DNA of 64,000 nt from Pseudomonas sp. HOU2 (GCF_040729435.1 NZ_CP160398.1:1674001-1738000), one strand, 5' to 3'. Positions 20,978-29,401 are shown, numbered from the stretch's first letter. Notes: a model not told the origin generated them from the letters alone. Program-made: numbers and translations.

Positions 20978-21511
20978 ATGTCTGATCCGCTCCCGGTAAT
21001 AGTGTTCTCTCGCCACAACCTTTCTCTCCATGCCCTTCTATTAGAAAACCAGCCTTGGTTCTGCGCCCGTGATATCGGCCGTTTGATGGGTTTCCATCTG
21101 AATGATCGTGTGGTCAACAAGCTAGATAGCGATCAGCGCCGCGTCATGCGGATTGAGTACTTTCGAGAGCCAGAACAGCAACTGATGCTCAGTGAGTCCG
21201 GGGTGTACGCGCTGTTGGTCTATCACTACGTTCCGGGTAATCGGTTGTTGCGTGAGTGGTTGACCAACGAGGTCGTACCAACCTTGCGCGATGCTGCGGA
21301 TTCAGGAGATTCGAATCGGCCAATGTTGAGCTTGTTGGATTGGCCGGAGATGTCATTGAGTTTGCTGCATTGGCAAGATGAGGGCTGGATTCGGCTTCGG
21401 GATATGCCTTACCTTTTGAGGAATCAGACATATCAACGAACCGTGAAAAGCAATCGGTGGCGCGGAAAGGTCGTCCAGGCATTTCAATCGTTGAAACATT
21501 CGTTGAATTAG
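20978..21511 (+). CDS. Bro-N domain (phage-antirepressor-like) protein
   Basis: A 177-residue protein whose residues 6-105 match the BRO family N-terminal DNA-binding domain of phage antirepressors (PWFCARDIGRLMGFHLNDRVVNKLDSD, SESGVYALLVYH, REWLTNEVVPTLR). The C-terminal part (WPEMSLSLLHWQDEGWIRLRD) is different and may define specificity. It is a single gene at the edge of the accessory region, convergent with the methylase operon. Role unknown; probably of phage or mobile origin. Confidence 0.8.
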   Translation: MSDPLPVIVFSRHNLSLHALLLENQPWFCARDIGRLMGFHLNDRVVNKLDSDQRRVMRIEYFREPEQQLMLSESGVYALLVYHYVPGNRLLREWLTNEVVPTLRDAADSGDSNRPMLSLLDWPEMSLSLLHWQDEGWIRLRDMPYLLRNQTYQRTVKSNRWRGKVVQAFQSLKHSLN

Positions 21512-21569
21512 CCAAATGATGTGAATTTATCACTGAGCTCGATCGTCCAAATATTTCCCACAACGTACC

Positions 21570-21594
21570 AACCGAGGGTTTACAACTCTCGGTT
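21570..21594. terminator. Inverted repeat between convergent Bro-N and methylase genes
   Basis: AACCGAG and CTCGGTT flank an 11-base loop in the short gap between two convergent genes. No T-run follows on either strand, so terminator activity is uncertain. Confidence 0.4.
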
Positions 21595-21650
21595 AGCTAT
21601 CGACATTAATGAATTATCGTAAAAACTAAAGAAAAAAAATAGAACTCGTC

Positions 21651-23024
21651 TCAATCCAGAACCCGATCAAGATAATACTTCAGCTCATCCTGCAGACCTC
21701 TCAACTCAGCTTCTAACTTTATGTATTCCTCTGCGACTTCCGCAACACCGCGTACTTCAGCCACACCAGAAACGACATAACGAGAAACACTTAAATCAAA
21801 TTCTTTTCTTTCAATATCGGAAATACTTACACTTTCACTGCACCCTTTTACCGCCCTCTTCTCCCTACAAATATCTAGGATATTACTTAGCTCAAACGCA
21901 GGAGATGCAAACTGATCTTTGCTTAATTTCTCAGGGGCCCTTGCAAAAAAAACAGATTCACTCCGAGCTCTCTTATTAAAAAATATCATACACAAAGATA
22001 CACTCGTGCCTTTTATCAAACCCGCAGGCAAAGAAACCACCATTTCTATCAAACCATCATTTACAATATTCCTCCTAATCTCCTTCTCTGCCCCACCTCT
22101 AAACAGCACTCCAGAAGGAACAATTACAGCCGCCCGCCCTATATCACTCAAACTAAATATAACATGTAGCAAAAACGCATAGTCCGCGTTAGCCCGAGGT
22201 GGAGCGCCATAGAAATCCATTCCACTGCTCGCAAACAAATTCCAATTCCAATCCTTCACCGAAAATGGAGGATTTGCTAAAACAACATCATATTTACGAG
22301 GTTCATACTGCGCCCATGAAAGCGAGTCGCCCGTATAAACAGAAAAATTATCAACCCCATGGATATATAGATTCCAAAAAGAAATTTTTACAGAAAATAA
22401 ACTCTTATCCCTCCCAATAAATTCAGCGCAAACGTTACTATTTCTTTGATGCAAATAATCATTTGCGCGAACGAGAAACCCTCCTGTACCGCAGACAGGA
22501 TCATATATTTTTTCATTATTTTCTGGATTAACCAACTCAACAGCAAAATCCACTAAATTGCGTGGCGTGTAAAATTCCGGGCCACCCCCACCCTTGGAGT
22601 TATACAACTCTAGGAGAACTGACTCAAAAATCCCAGCCAAATACTTACCATCGACAGTTTCAAAAAACAAAATTTCATATATTTTTTTTATAGAAACAAT
22701 AACCTCTTTAGCACGCCTATTTTTTTCTACAAACGCCTCAAAAACATCGGACACACCGTTATCTTGAATAAAAAAAATGCTGTCGACTGCCCGAACCAGG
22801 CTCATAAAATCAGAAAAAAAATCTTCCTCACGCTGAGAAACTAGCGATGAAGAAGCAATATTGAATCCAAACTTCGAGCCGACCTCCACCACATCCACGT
22901 TAATGCACGCATATCTCAACACTAGAAATGCGAGTGCTATTTCTTTGCTTTCCCTTTGTTCATATGAATAAGATTCGACAACGGCTATCGCATCCGCAAA
23001 ACGCTTATATAGTGTTTCAGCCAT
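21651..23024 (-). CDS. N6-adenine DNA methyltransferase, HsdM-like
   Basis: A 457-residue type I-style modification subunit. It has an N-terminal helical region (1-140), the SAM-binding motif I DPVCGTGGF (175-183), the catalytic motif NPPF (251-254) and the typical segment EFYTPRNLVDF just before motif I. The C-terminus has a coiled-coil-like helix that could pair with the S subunit. Its ATG overlaps the stop of the upstream specificity gene (TAATG). The DNA is much richer in A and T than its surroundings, indicating horizontal transfer. No hsdR gene is in the window. Confidence 0.88.
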   Translation of the reverse strand: MAETLYKRFADAIAVVESYSYEQRESKEIALAFLVLRYACINVDVVEVGSKFGFNIASSSLVSQREEDFFSDFMSLVRAVDSIFFIQDNGVSDVFEAFVEKNRRAKEVIVSIKKIYEILFFETVDGKYLAGIFESVLLELYNSKGGGGPEFYTPRNLVDFAVELVNPENNEKIYDPVCGTGGFLVRANDYLHQRNSNVCAEFIGRDKSLFSVKISFWNLYIHGVDNFSVYTGDSLSWAQYEPRKYDVVLANPPFSVKDWNWNLFASSGMDFYGAPPRANADYAFLLHVIFSLSDIGRAAVIVPSGVLFRGGAEKEIRRNIVNDGLIEMVVSLPAGLIKGTSVSLCMIFFNKRARSESVFFARAPEKLSKDQFASPAFELSNILDICREKRAVKGCSESVSISDIERKEFDLSVSRYVVSGVAEVRGVAEVAEEYIKLEAELRGLQDELKYYLDRVLD

Positions 23025-23617
23025 TACTCCCCCCTAAAATCATTAAGCATCTGATAACAAATCGTCTCTGTTAATTCGGCACCACGAATCAGCATCTCAC
23101 TCAAAACCTCACGCTGCCTAAGCCAATTCTCATATACGGATGCAATTGATTGCTGACTTTCTTGCCCTGGGATAGTAATTACTATCGTCTTCAATGCCTT
23201 AACACTAATATGACCAACAGTGCTTCCTGTTCGCATGGAGTCAATTTGCGCCCTTCCTTTGCCACTATTCAGGAACCATAATAAGAAAAACGGGTTCAAA
23301 TTTTCATGGCACGGTGTAATTATCGCTACTTGATTCGGTGTAGTCGTAGGGACTTCATTGCGCTTCAAATATAGCATGGTATCACTTCGATTCCCGCGCA
23401 AAGGAAGTAGTAACTCACCGCCACTCAAGCGTACTGTCAACCTTTCCTCCTCAACTGCCGCCCAAGGTAAGTCTCCTCCGGGGTAAACGCCTTCCTTTAC
23501 GTCTTTAATTTGAAGTAATTTTGCAAAGCCGATCTCACCGTCCGTTTCCGACCTCCCCCTGAAGGTTTGCCCTGCGGTTATAGATGCAACGTCCCCCAGC
23601 CTAAAATCTTGAGCCAT
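23024..23617 (-). CDS. Half-length restriction-modification specificity subunit (HsdS-like)
   Basis: A 197-residue protein, about half a normal HsdS. It has one target-recognition domain (about 1-150, with FAKLLQIKDV, GELLLPLRGNRSDT and ISVKALKTIVITIP) and one C-terminal helix (IASVYENWLRQREVLSEMLIRG). Such half-subunits can dimerise to recognise palindromic sites. It overlaps both neighbours by a single base (TAATG upstream and downstream), so translation is coupled. AT-rich like the methylase gene. It should guide the methylase to its target. Confidence 0.82.
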   Translation of the reverse strand: MAQDFRLGDVASITAGQTFRGRSETDGEIGFAKLLQIKDVKEGVYPGGDLPWAAVEEERLTVRLSGGELLLPLRGNRSDTMLYLKRNEVPTTTPNQVAIITPCHENLNPFFLLWFLNSGKGRAQIDSMRTGSTVGHISVKALKTIVITIPGQESQQSIASVYENWLRQREVLSEMLIRGAELTETICYQMLNDFRGE

Positions 23618-23793
23618 TATTTTTTCTCCATCACTTTCGAACTCATTTCCAGCTTGATCTCATACTGGGTCATATGCGAACTAGCCACATCATAGTCATT
23701 GCTGTGGTTCACCGTCACCACCAATGGCGGCGCAGTAAAAAAGCACGCAAAAAAAACCAAAGCCCGTGTATTTTTCTTAATTTTTTTGCTCAT
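23617..23793 (-). CDS. 58-residue single-span membrane peptide, first gene of the S-M operon
   Basis: A short gene not long enough for most gene callers. The N-terminus is very basic (MSKKIKKNTR), followed by a hydrophobic span (ALVFFACFFTAPPLVVTV) and a polar tail ending VMEKK. AGGAGCT stands seven bases before the ATG. Its stop codon overlaps the ATG of the specificity gene (TAATG), exactly as that gene overlaps the methylase. It could be a membrane anchor, a signal-bearing small protein or a toxin-like peptide. I do not recognise the family. Confidence 0.6.
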   Translation of the reverse strand: MSKKIKKNTRALVFFACFFTAPPLVVTVNHSNDYDVASSHMTQYEIKLEMSSKVMEKK

Positions 23794-24064
23794 TTTCTAG
23801 CTCCTATTAAGGCGATGCGCACTGGGCCGCTCATGCAGTAGCACCAATTACTGCGCATCGCGAGATAAATAGTAGCCACTAGACGAGTGACCGTCAACAG
23901 TACAACACCCTACAACACAAAATTTCTTGATCGGATCGTTGCTGTCGATAGCTGTAGAGGCTGTAGAGGCTGTAGGCACATTCTGCTTTTTTTGTAGGAA
24001 TTATCGTAGACAGCAGTAATGGCCGCTCAGTATCGTCCGGGGGTTTTCAACCCTCGGCGATTTT
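23794..24064. other. Divergent promoter region between S-M operon and HNH gene
   Basis: Contains three tandem 9-base copies of GCTGTAGAG (23951-23977, the last imperfect) and a stem-loop-like CGGGGGTT/AACCCTCG just before the HNH ATG. The HNH gene has no clear Shine-Dalgarno sequence. No other gene seen. Confidence 0.35.
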
Positions 24065-24778
24065 ATGAGCGACAAGAAAAAAGACACTGACTGGAATGTT
24101 GCTGAGATTGAGGCAGCGGTTGACGCCTATCTGAAAATGTTGGAGCTTGAGCGAATCGGCCAAAAATTTAACAAAGCACATGAGAATCGTGTGCTGCGCG
24201 CATCTGCGCTGCACAACCGCACTGAAGGCTCAGTTGAGTTCCGCATGCAGAACATCTCTGCCGTTTTATTGAGAATGCATAGGGAATACATCAAAGGGTA
24301 CAAGCCAGCCAGAAACGTTGGGACTAACGTTGAGCCAGCCATCCGAGCAGTGTTGATTGCCAAAGGGGTAACGCTTGGGGATCCAACTGTTCCGACTGCA
24401 GATGAAGAAGCACTAGAGCAGAGAGCTCTGGCGCTAGAGAAACTGCCTCTTGAAGACGAACCTGAGGGGATTGTGAAGCCGAAGCGCGCTCCCGCCCAAA
24501 GCACTGCATTTATACGTGATCCAAAGGTTAGAGCCTGGGTTCGTAAAAAAGCCAAAGGGATGTGTGAAGGTTGCGGTGAACCGGCGCCGTTCACTAAAAA
24601 TGACTCGCCTTACCTTGAAGTTCATCACGTGAAGCATTTGGCGAATAAGGGCTCTGATCGAATCAGCAACGCTGTGGCGCTTTGCCCGAACTGTCATCGA
24701 CGCTGCCATCACTCGAATGACAGCAAAGAGTTCACCGAATCGCTATACGCGAGGGTTAAACGGTTGAAGCGTGAGTAA
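24065..24778 (+). CDS. HNH endonuclease
   Basis: A 237-residue protein. The N-terminal helical region (10-100, NVAEIEAAVDAYLKMLELERIGQKF) is of unknown role. The C-terminal McrA-like HNH domain has zinc cysteines C167-x2-C170 and C207-x2-C210, the catalytic pair H187/H188 in LEVHHVKHLA, N202 and H211 (CPNCHRRCHH), all intact. It lies divergent from the S-M operon with 271 bases between. It may be a stand-alone nuclease (for example against modified DNA) or the cleaving partner of the neighbouring methylase; the second is inference. Confidence 0.85.
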   Translation: MSDKKKDTDWNVAEIEAAVDAYLKMLELERIGQKFNKAHENRVLRASALHNRTEGSVEFRMQNISAVLLRMHREYIKGYKPARNVGTNVEPAIRAVLIAKGVTLGDPTVPTADEEALEQRALALEKLPLEDEPEGIVKPKRAPAQSTAFIRDPKVRAWVRKKAKGMCEGCGEPAPFTKNDSPYLEVHHVKHLANKGSDRISNAVALCPNCHRRCHHSNDSKEFTESLYARVKRLKRE

Positions 24779-24791
24779 CTGAGGCAAAATT

Positions 24792-24926
24792 CTGTGGCGA
24801 GGGAGCTTGCTCCCGCTCGACTGCGTAGCAGTCGCCAGGCTCATAATTCAATCTGTCTAACCCATCGCATTTGCCAGTTTTAGGGCTGCTTCGCAGCCCA
24901 GCGGGAGCAAGCTCCCTCGCCATAGG
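24792..24926. repeat. REP doublet (GGCGAGGGAGCTTGCTCCCGC family)
   Basis: Facing copies of CTGTGGCGAGGGAGCTTGCT around a GC-rich spacer. Same family as 45891-46025 and 49653-49790. A further single REP-like piece (CGCCAGCAGGCTGGCTCC) lies at 24985-25010. Confidence 0.85.
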
Positions 24927-25096
24927 GGTGATGTGGTGCCCGCAGTGGCGGGGTGAGGATTGAAATCTGGTTGATGTCTGGAATCGCCAGCAGGCTGGCT
25001 CCTACAGACTTTGCATCATCCTGAAAACAATCAGTGCAAGCCGCGCCGCCTCCCGCTATTAATACCCATCCCCCACTCAAGGATCCGAGCCCCACC
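24927..25096. other. Intergenic stretch before the hypothetical gene at 25097
   Basis: No gene. It contains one partial REP (24985-25010) and presumably the promoter of the downstream gene. Confidence 0.3.
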
Positions 25097-26080
25097 ATGA
25101 AATTCGATCTCGCCTACTGCCTCAGCCTCGACGACAAGTTGTCGATCTATGACGTGCGCGATCTCAATTTCGATGAGACGGTGGCGTTCGATTCGGCCAA
25201 GGAGCATTTCCAGTGTCCCAACGATGCCTGTCGTTTGGCGTTTGATGCCTCCAACGAGTTGGGCACGTTCAACGCCAAGAACGTGAATTACGTGCGTACG
25301 CCGCACTTCAAGAATCTGCCCGGTACACAGCATGTGGCGGGTTGCCCGTATGTGAGTTTGAAGGCGTCGGGGTCGGGGATTGAGGCGGCGGAGGGTGAGG
25401 TGGATGACGGGCGGGAGGAGCATTTTCCGTCGGAGTTGTTGCTGACGCGGCGTGAGTATGTGCGCAAGCCTGCTGCGCCTGCGGGTGCGGCGGATGTGTT
25501 GCGGGATGATCCGGTGCGGGTGGCGCACGTGAGCTCCAAGGAGTCGCCGGGGCGTGAGACGGCGCCGGACAAGACCAGTGTGTTTGCGCATCCGGTGGAG
25601 TGTTTTGTGTCGAACTTCGCCGACAAGGAATTGCTCAAGCGTATGCCGTTGAAGATCGGTGAGCACACGGCGCCTTATGGCTCGTTCTTCAAGAAGATCG
25701 AGTATCTGACGGACAACAAGGGGCTGATTTACTGGGGCAAGATCAAGGAGATCAAGGATTACACCCAGAGTTTTCGCATCGATTTCGAGCAGAAGGTCTG
25801 GTTCAAGCAGGCGGATGAGGCGAAGAAGAAGCCTTATTCGGTGAATGTGTACTTGAGCAAGAAGTTGATCGACAACTACCGCAAGCGCAAGGCGTTTCTG
25901 GAAGAGATCAAGCATGCGATCGACAGCGATAAGGAGTTGTTCTGTTTCTTCTATGGGGTGACGCCGGAGTTGAAGCAGGTGCCGAGCAAGAAGAACCCCG
26001 AACAGACGTTCGGGGTGTTCAGTGCCAACATCGAGAACCTGGATCACTTTATTGTGCGGGAGGCGCCGGGGTTGGCGTGA
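25097..26080 (+). CDS. Conserved hypothetical protein with possible zinc site
   Basis: A 327-residue soluble protein that I do not recognise with confidence. Near the N-terminus, C40-x4-C45 and H79-x3-C83 could bind zinc (QCPNDAC, QHVAGC), resembling the cysteine clusters of CoiA-type nuclease-associated domains. The C-terminal half is Lys-rich (KIKEIKDYTQSFRIDFEQKVWF). The ATG at 25097 is used because it opens a typical N-terminus; no strong ribosome-binding site is seen. It borders the restriction-modification region, so a DNA-related role is possible but unproven. Confidence 0.65.
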   Translation: MKFDLAYCLSLDDKLSIYDVRDLNFDETVAFDSAKEHFQCPNDACRLAFDASNELGTFNAKNVNYVRTPHFKNLPGTQHVAGCPYVSLKASGSGIEAAEGEVDDGREEHFPSELLLTRREYVRKPAAPAGAADVLRDDPVRVAHVSSKESPGRETAPDKTSVFAHPVECFVSNFADKELLKRMPLKIGEHTAPYGSFFKKIEYLTDNKGLIYWGKIKEIKDYTQSFRIDFEQKVWFKQADEAKKKPYSVNVYLSKKLIDNYRKRKAFLEEIKHAIDSDKELFCFFYGVTPELKQVPSKKNPEQTFGVFSANIENLDHFIVREAPGLA

Positions 26081-26169
26081 CGTGGCGCCGCTACGTTTGA
26101 ATACGCACTGGTAAATTTCGCGGCGACTTATCAAGGGGCTGTCACAGGAGTCGAGTGCGCCCGCAGGTT

Positions 26170-26856
26170 TCAGCTCTCCAGTGTTGCTTCGAAAGCACGA
26201 ATCTCTTGTTGCGCCTTCCTGCGCCGTTTCAGAGCGCCGTGAATATCTGTTTCATCCGCTGCGCAGTATTGACGTAACCAGTGAGCGATCATTTCTTCAT
26301 CCGGCCAGAAACACTCCTTTTGGCCTTTGCTTCTGGGCGTGTCGTTCATCTGTGCATCGAAGCCAATAGCAGCCCGTTCGCCCTGCGGTAAACACCCCCA
26401 CTCCGCTGCGCAATCTTGAAAAAACCAGGCAATTTCATCGATGTGCTTTTGCGCACTGCGATGGCTGCGCCGATAAAACCTGTACTCCAGACAGGCCTCT
26501 TCCATTCGCTGCGGCATGATGCCGGCATCGACCCAGTTCATGAGATCGTGGTTGATCGCATCGCGCATTAACCCTTCCCGCCAGCGCTCGGCAAACCAGG
26601 CAATAAAGCCTTCTGTGTCAGCCTTCTTGGCATCGGCGAAGATCATGCAATAACGAGTTTCCACATGAATGACGAACAGTACATGCTTACGCTGCACGGT
26701 TATGGCGTGCACCAGCCACTGCTCGACGAAAGGGGCACACTCATCGTCCTCAATAACCGACGACGGCGGTTTAGGGTCTATCGGCGTGAGCGTTTTGCCC
26801 TTATGCACACGGCTAAAGAACTTACTGGCGGCCTCGGTGCAGTTGAAGATCAACAT
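26170..26856 (-). CDS. DUF6933-type hypothetical protein
   Basis: A 228-residue cytoplasmic protein beginning MLIFNCTEAASKFFSRVHKG, a start typical of a family I take to be DUF6933. No catalytic motif is apparent. The region HVLFVIHVETRYCMIFADAKK may be a beta-strand core. It is followed upstream on the same strand by another hypothetical gene 32 bases away, so the two may be co-transcribed. No function can be given. Confidence 0.65.
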   Translation of the reverse strand: MLIFNCTEAASKFFSRVHKGKTLTPIDPKPPSSVIEDDECAPFVEQWLVHAITVQRKHVLFVIHVETRYCMIFADAKKADTEGFIAWFAERWREGLMRDAINHDLMNWVDAGIMPQRMEEACLEYRFYRRSHRSAQKHIDEIAWFFQDCAAEWGCLPQGERAAIGFDAQMNDTPRSKGQKECFWPDEEMIAHWLRQYCAADETDIHGALKRRRKAQQEIRAFEATLES

Positions 26857-26888
26857 CTGTTTTCTCTACTAATACGGGTCAATGACGC

Positions 26889-27254
26889 TCATTCGTCATA
26901 TTTGCTTTCTTCGGCCCACTCAATCTCATAAGGCTGGCGAACGGCATCTGAGATTCTCTCTCGCATATCTTCACTGAGTGCTGACAATTCCTCGTCGGTG
27001 AGCAAGTCGTGCGCGATCATCAACATCAAAGGCAGCACTACGTTTGAGCGATTCATCCGCCCATCGAAAACCGCCGCCATATCCTTGTCTCGACTTCGCA
27101 TCATGCGATAAAGCGTCAGGTAGCGAGCATGCGCTGACAGCGTACTGTTTTGAGTGATGATCTGGGTCTCGGCCAATACGCCTTGGCAAAATCGATCCAG
27201 CGCTAACTTGCGCAGTTCTTTGAATGTCTTCCAGTCACTTTCCAAGATCGCCAT
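26889..27254 (-). CDS. Hypothetical protein
   Basis: A 121-residue, mostly helical, acidic-tailed protein (ending EESKYDE). The start at 27254 is supported by GGAGG seven bases upstream; the ATG six codons earlier lacks one. It precedes the DUF6933-type gene on the same strand. No domain recognised. Confidence 0.6.
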   Translation of the reverse strand: MAILESDWKTFKELRKLALDRFCQGVLAETQIITQNSTLSAHARYLTLYRMMRSRDKDMAAVFDGRMNRSNVVLPLMLMIAHDLLTDEELSALSEDMRERISDAVRQPYEIEWAEESKYDE

Positions 27255-27296
27255 ATTGCCTCCACGAAGCAATTTTGAGTTGAGCCAGGGAAGGCC

Positions 27297-28112
27297 TCAT
27301 CTTATAGACATGCCCAGTAAAACAAGAATCAGCAATCCAATATAGACCCAGGCATGCACCCGATCCGGTATCCGCCCGATCCACGGCGTGGCCAACCGAA
27401 TCCCGACCAACGACCCCAGCGTCAGCACTGCAAACGCCAGCAAATCCACATACCCGACAAACCATGCGCCCAGATCCGTCTCGCTGAAACCGGCCAGCGC
27501 CATGTAGGTCAGCGTCCCGGCCACGGCCACCGGCACGCTCAGCGGGTTCGCCATGGACGTGGCCTGGGACATGCTCAACCCGCAGCGGCGCAACAGCGGC
27601 ACGGTCATAACGCTTCCTCCTACGCCGAGGAACGTGGCGATGGCGCCGATGCCTACACCGCCGGCGGATGTTTCCTTGCGATCCAATCGGCGTGGGATGA
27701 CGCCTTCGTTGCGGGTGAGGAAGCCGCGTCTGAGCAAGCAGTCGATGATGGTCACGCCGAGGTAGGCGACGAAGGCGTAGCGGATGACCTCGCCGCTGAC
27801 CCACACCGCAGCGATCGCGCCGATGATCGCGCCCAGGGCGATGAAGCCGCCGAGCGGCCACAGGTAATGGCGGATCAGGTTGCCGGCGCGGCGGTGTTTG
27901 CCGGTGGCGATCAGGGCGTTGACGATCATCACGCAGGTCGAGGTGGCGACGGCAATGTGCATGGCCGATTGGCCGATGGGGTCGTCGGCGCCATGGCTGG
28001 CGCTGAGCATGCGGTAGAGCAGCGGCACGACGACGAAGCCGCCGCCGAAACCAAAGAGCACGGCGGTGATGCCGGTCAGGCAGCCGAAGAGAGTCAGCAG
28101 TAGGTAGAACAT
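27297..28112 (-). CDS. TauE/SafE-family membrane transporter
   Basis: A 271-residue inner-membrane protein with about eight hydrophobic segments and the glycine-rich family motif GFGGGFVVVPLL (duplicated as GVGGSVMTVPLL). Members export sulfite, sulfoacetate or related organic anions; the substrate here is unknown. The start at 28112 (MFYLLLTLFGCLTG) is chosen because it places the first membrane span at the N-terminus and has GGAAG upstream. It is divergent from an AraC-type regulator that probably controls it. Confidence 0.88.
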   Translation of the reverse strand: MFYLLLTLFGCLTGITAVLFGFGGGFVVVPLLYRMLSASHGADDPIGQSAMHIAVATSTCVMIVNALIATGKHRRAGNLIRHYLWPLGGFIALGAIIGAIAAVWVSGEVIRYAFVAYLGVTIIDCLLRRGFLTRNEGVIPRRLDRKETSAGGVGIGAIATFLGVGGSVMTVPLLRRCGLSMSQATSMANPLSVPVAVAGTLTYMALAGFSETDLGAWFVGYVDLLAFAVLTLGSLVGIRLATPWIGRIPDRVHAWVYIGLLILVLLGMSIR

Positions 28113-28222
28113 GGCGCGTCTTCCGGTGGTGGAGCGGTCTACGATAGAGCGACGCGGCTTGGCCTGCTTCAGCAACTCAGCCAATAATGTTTGCGTTTAC
28201 GCCAATTATCCGGAAACGCCCG

Positions 28223-28990
28223 ATGCGTAATGTTTCGATCAACCTGCTGGATGACACGCCGCGCCCGGTGGTGGCGATCGGTACGGATTATTCCCACGGC
28301 CATCTGTTGCCGTTTCATACACACCGGCGGGCGCAATTGTTGTACGGCGCGACCGGGGTGATGCAGGTCCGCACCCATGACGGCAACTGGGTGGTGCCGC
28401 CACAACGGGCGGTGTGGATTCCGCCGGGAGTGGCGCATGAGGTGCTGATGCTTGGGGTGAGCACGCGCAGTCTGTACATCGAGCCGGGGGCGGTGGACTT
28501 GGGCCAGCGCTGCCAGGTGATCAGCGTTTCGCCGTTGATGCGGCACTTGTTGATGGAAGCGGTGGAAGTGCCGCTGACTTATGACCTCGAAGGACGCGAC
28601 GGCGTATTGGTTGACTTGCTGCTGCATGAACTGGCGCGCAGTGCGCCCCTGCCCTTGCACATTCCGCTGCCGACTGACGGAAAGCTCTTGGCTTTGTGTC
28701 AGAACTTTCTGGATCAACCCAACGCCCACCAGTCGCCACAACACTGGGCCGGGCAGTTGCACATAAGCTTGCGCACCTTCAACAGATTGTTTCGGCAGCA
28801 GACCGGGTTGAGCTTCAGCCAGTGGCGGCAACAGGCCTGCGTGGTGCTGGCGCTGGCGCGGTTGGCCGCCGGTGAGGCGGTGACGCGGATCGCCCTGGAT
28901 TTCGGTTATGAGAGCCCGGCGGCGTTCTCGACGATGTTCCGGCGCATCCTCGGACAGGCACCGTCCGTCTGGTTGGAGGCGGCGAACTAG
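28223..28990 (+). CDS. AraC-family transcriptional regulator with cupin domain
   Basis: A 255-residue protein. The N-terminal cupin sensor (HLLPFHTHRRAQLLYGATGVMQV, VPPQRAVWIPPGVAHEV) is followed by two HTH motifs (AGQLHISLRTFNRLFRQQTG, VTRIALDFGYESPAAFSTMFRR). This cupin plus AraC layout is typical of regulators of adjacent exporters such as NimR. Divergent from the TauE/SafE gene, with about 110 bases between, so it probably regulates that gene and itself. The start at 28223 fits the family; an upstream ATG at 28187 is possible. Confidence 0.85.
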   Translation: MRNVSINLLDDTPRPVVAIGTDYSHGHLLPFHTHRRAQLLYGATGVMQVRTHDGNWVVPPQRAVWIPPGVAHEVLMLGVSTRSLYIEPGAVDLGQRCQVISVSPLMRHLLMEAVEVPLTYDLEGRDGVLVDLLLHELARSAPLPLHIPLPTDGKLLALCQNFLDQPNAHQSPQHWAGQLHISLRTFNRLFRQQTGLSFSQWRQQACVVLALARLAAGEAVTRIALDFGYESPAAFSTMFRRILGQAPSVWLEAAN

Positions 28991-29029
28991 GGCAAATCAA
29001 AAAATGCGTTTGATCCCGGCCGAAAACAA

Positions 29030-29045
29030 CTGTACAAAAACACAG
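29030..29045. promoter_or_regulatory. LexA-like (SOS) box before the small HTH gene
   Basis: CTGT-N8-ACAG with an A-rich centre (CTGTACAAAAACACAG), the LexA operator pattern of gammaproteobacteria. TATATT follows at once and could be the -10, so LexA would block transcription. It lies 39 bases before the start of the HTH gene. Confidence 0.6.
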
Positions 29046-29083
29046 TATATTTTCAATCAGCACTCTTGAGCCCGGAGCACACC

Positions 29084-29392
29084 ATGGCCTCTCTTGCGAT
29101 GAACCACATCCTCGAACGCATTGCCCTTTTCCAGTTCACCCCGACGCACTGCGTCCAGGCCCGAGCGATGCTGGGCTGGAGCGTGGAACAGCTGTCGCGC
29201 GAAGCGGAGGTTGCGGTGGACGACATTCAGCGGTTTGAAGCGCAGCAGGACGTGGCGGATGCGGCGCGGCTGGCGTTGGCTTACCGGTTTGAGGCACAAG
29301 GGTTGGTGTTCTTTCCCGGGTTTGCGCCGGGTCGCAAATTGAATCCCCAGGCCATGCAGCAGAACGTTGTAGAGCGTGGGGATTTTGCTTAG
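29084..29392 (+). CDS. Small XRE-like helix-turn-helix protein
   Basis: A 102-residue protein with a helix-turn-helix around residues 19-50 (TPTHCVQARAMLGWSVEQLSREAEVAVDDIQRFE). This is the Cro/CI-type layout followed by a short C-terminal tail. It is probably a DNA-binding regulator, with targets unknown. GGAG stands before the chosen ATG at 29084; another ATG six codons upstream is possible. A LexA-like box lies in its promoter region, so it may be induced by DNA damage. Confidence 0.75.
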   Translation: MASLAMNHILERIALFQFTPTHCVQARAMLGWSVEQLSREAEVAVDDIQRFEAQQDVADAARLALAYRFEAQGLVFFPGFAPGRKLNPQAMQQNVVERGDFA

Positions 29393-29401
29393 GTGCAATG
29401 A

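Noticed and set aside
25031..26134. Long minus-strand frame opposite the hypothetical gene at 25097
   Set aside because: The product is Arg/Leu/His-rich without any domain. The plus-strand protein has a balanced composition and a plausible fold.
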